Source: Oscillospiraceae bacterium (GTDB lineage Bacteria; Bacillota; Clostridia; Oscillospirales; Oscillospiraceae). From it: a stretch of 5,693 nucleotides of DNA. The notes below the pieces were generated by a model. It made no database searches. It was not told the origin of the DNA and worked only from the letters and a program-made list of their open reading frames with translations. Location of the stretch: assembly GCA_016296045.1 (NCBI GenBank), contig JAEDKB010000117.1:1-5693 (forward strand), written 5' to 3'. Both the position numbers and the translations under genes were made by a program. Shown piece by piece: positions 5,454-5,693 of this stretch (position 1 is its first letter; each line of letters starts with the position of its first letter).

Positions 5454-5693
5454 ATGGGAAAAGACAAACTGCAGGAAATTATCGAGAAATATGAGGCCTC
5501 GGACGACGAACTGGATCTTGAAAACCGTCTGCGGTATGCCATGGCGCTGTCCATGCACTTCGGGAAAGAAGTCAATACGCCGGAGATGAAGAGCATTCTG
5601 ACAACACTGACCGCATCCGGGCATCAGACCGCAAAAAAGATAAAAGTCAACCTTCTGCAGCTCGCCCGTTACCGGATTTATGAAGCTTGCCCC
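5454..5693 (+). CDS. Unrecognised gene, 5' part only (runs off the right edge)
   Basis: ATG 5454 follows AGGAG (5443-5447) by 6 bases, and 80 codons run without a stop to the end of the window. The protein starts MGKDKLQEIIEKYEASDDEL and continues with an almost wholly helical, charged sequence (for example LENRLRYAMALSMHFGKEV, 22-40, and TAKKIKVNLLQLARYRIYEA, 59-78). No signal peptide or membrane segment is seen, and I do not recognise the family. It starts 26 bases after the protease stop, with no terminator between, so it should belong to the same operon. Confidence 0.75.
   Translation, partial: MGKDKLQEIIEKYEASDDELDLENRLRYAMALSMHFGKEVNTPEMKSILTTLTASGHQTAKKIKVNLLQLARYRIYEACP

Noticed and set aside
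1..5693. CRISPR array, tRNA, rRNA or insertion sequence
   Set aside because: No regularly spaced repeats, no tRNA-like cloverleaf, and no transposase or terminal inverted repeats found by reading.

Overview
The window looks like an accessory region from a low-to-medium GC anaerobic Firmicute, most likely a gut-type Clostridia lineage. This rests on very strong AGGAGG-type ribosome binding sites, short intergenic gaps, GTG start use and protein style; no phylogenetic marker is present, so the assignment is inference. All genes lie on the + strand.

Layout. Bases 2-148 are the 3' end of a GC-rich gene (about 61% GC) that I cannot identify. Twelve bases later, with a Shine-Dalgarno overlapping that gene's stop codon, begins a WYL-domain transcriptional regulator (161-1144), whose sampled lines are only about 42-43% GC. 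It is closed by a clear rho-independent terminator (1170-1204), next to a perfect 13-bp tandem duplication that copies the terminator's 5' arm. The following 73 bases carry a perfect 12-bp inverted repeat (1211-1222 / 1269-1280). Its right arm includes the start codon of the next gene, and a TATGAT -10 candidate lies between the arms, so this is a plausible operator or RNA switch.

From 1278 to the right edge runs a tightly packed set of genes: a 478-residue protein with a C-terminal PcfJ-like region (1278-2714); an unrecognised 167-residue protein starting just after it (2735-3238); an ADP-ribosylglycohydrolase of the DraG/ARH family (3262-4080); a soluble, membrane-anchor-less FtsH-like AAA+ metalloprotease (4153-5427); and the first 80 codons of an unrecognised gene cut by the window edge (5454-5693).

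Working model (inference): the WYL protein controls the downstream operon, as WYL regulators such as BrxR and CapW control phage-defence operons. The operon combines removal of ADP-ribose, ATP-driven proteolysis and a PcfJ-like protein of unknown biochemical role. I do not recognise this combination as a described system. The window holds no ADP-ribosyltransferase and no obvious toxic effector, so if this is a defence or signalling module, its effector is either the PcfJ-like protein or one of the unknown proteins, or lies beyond the right edge.
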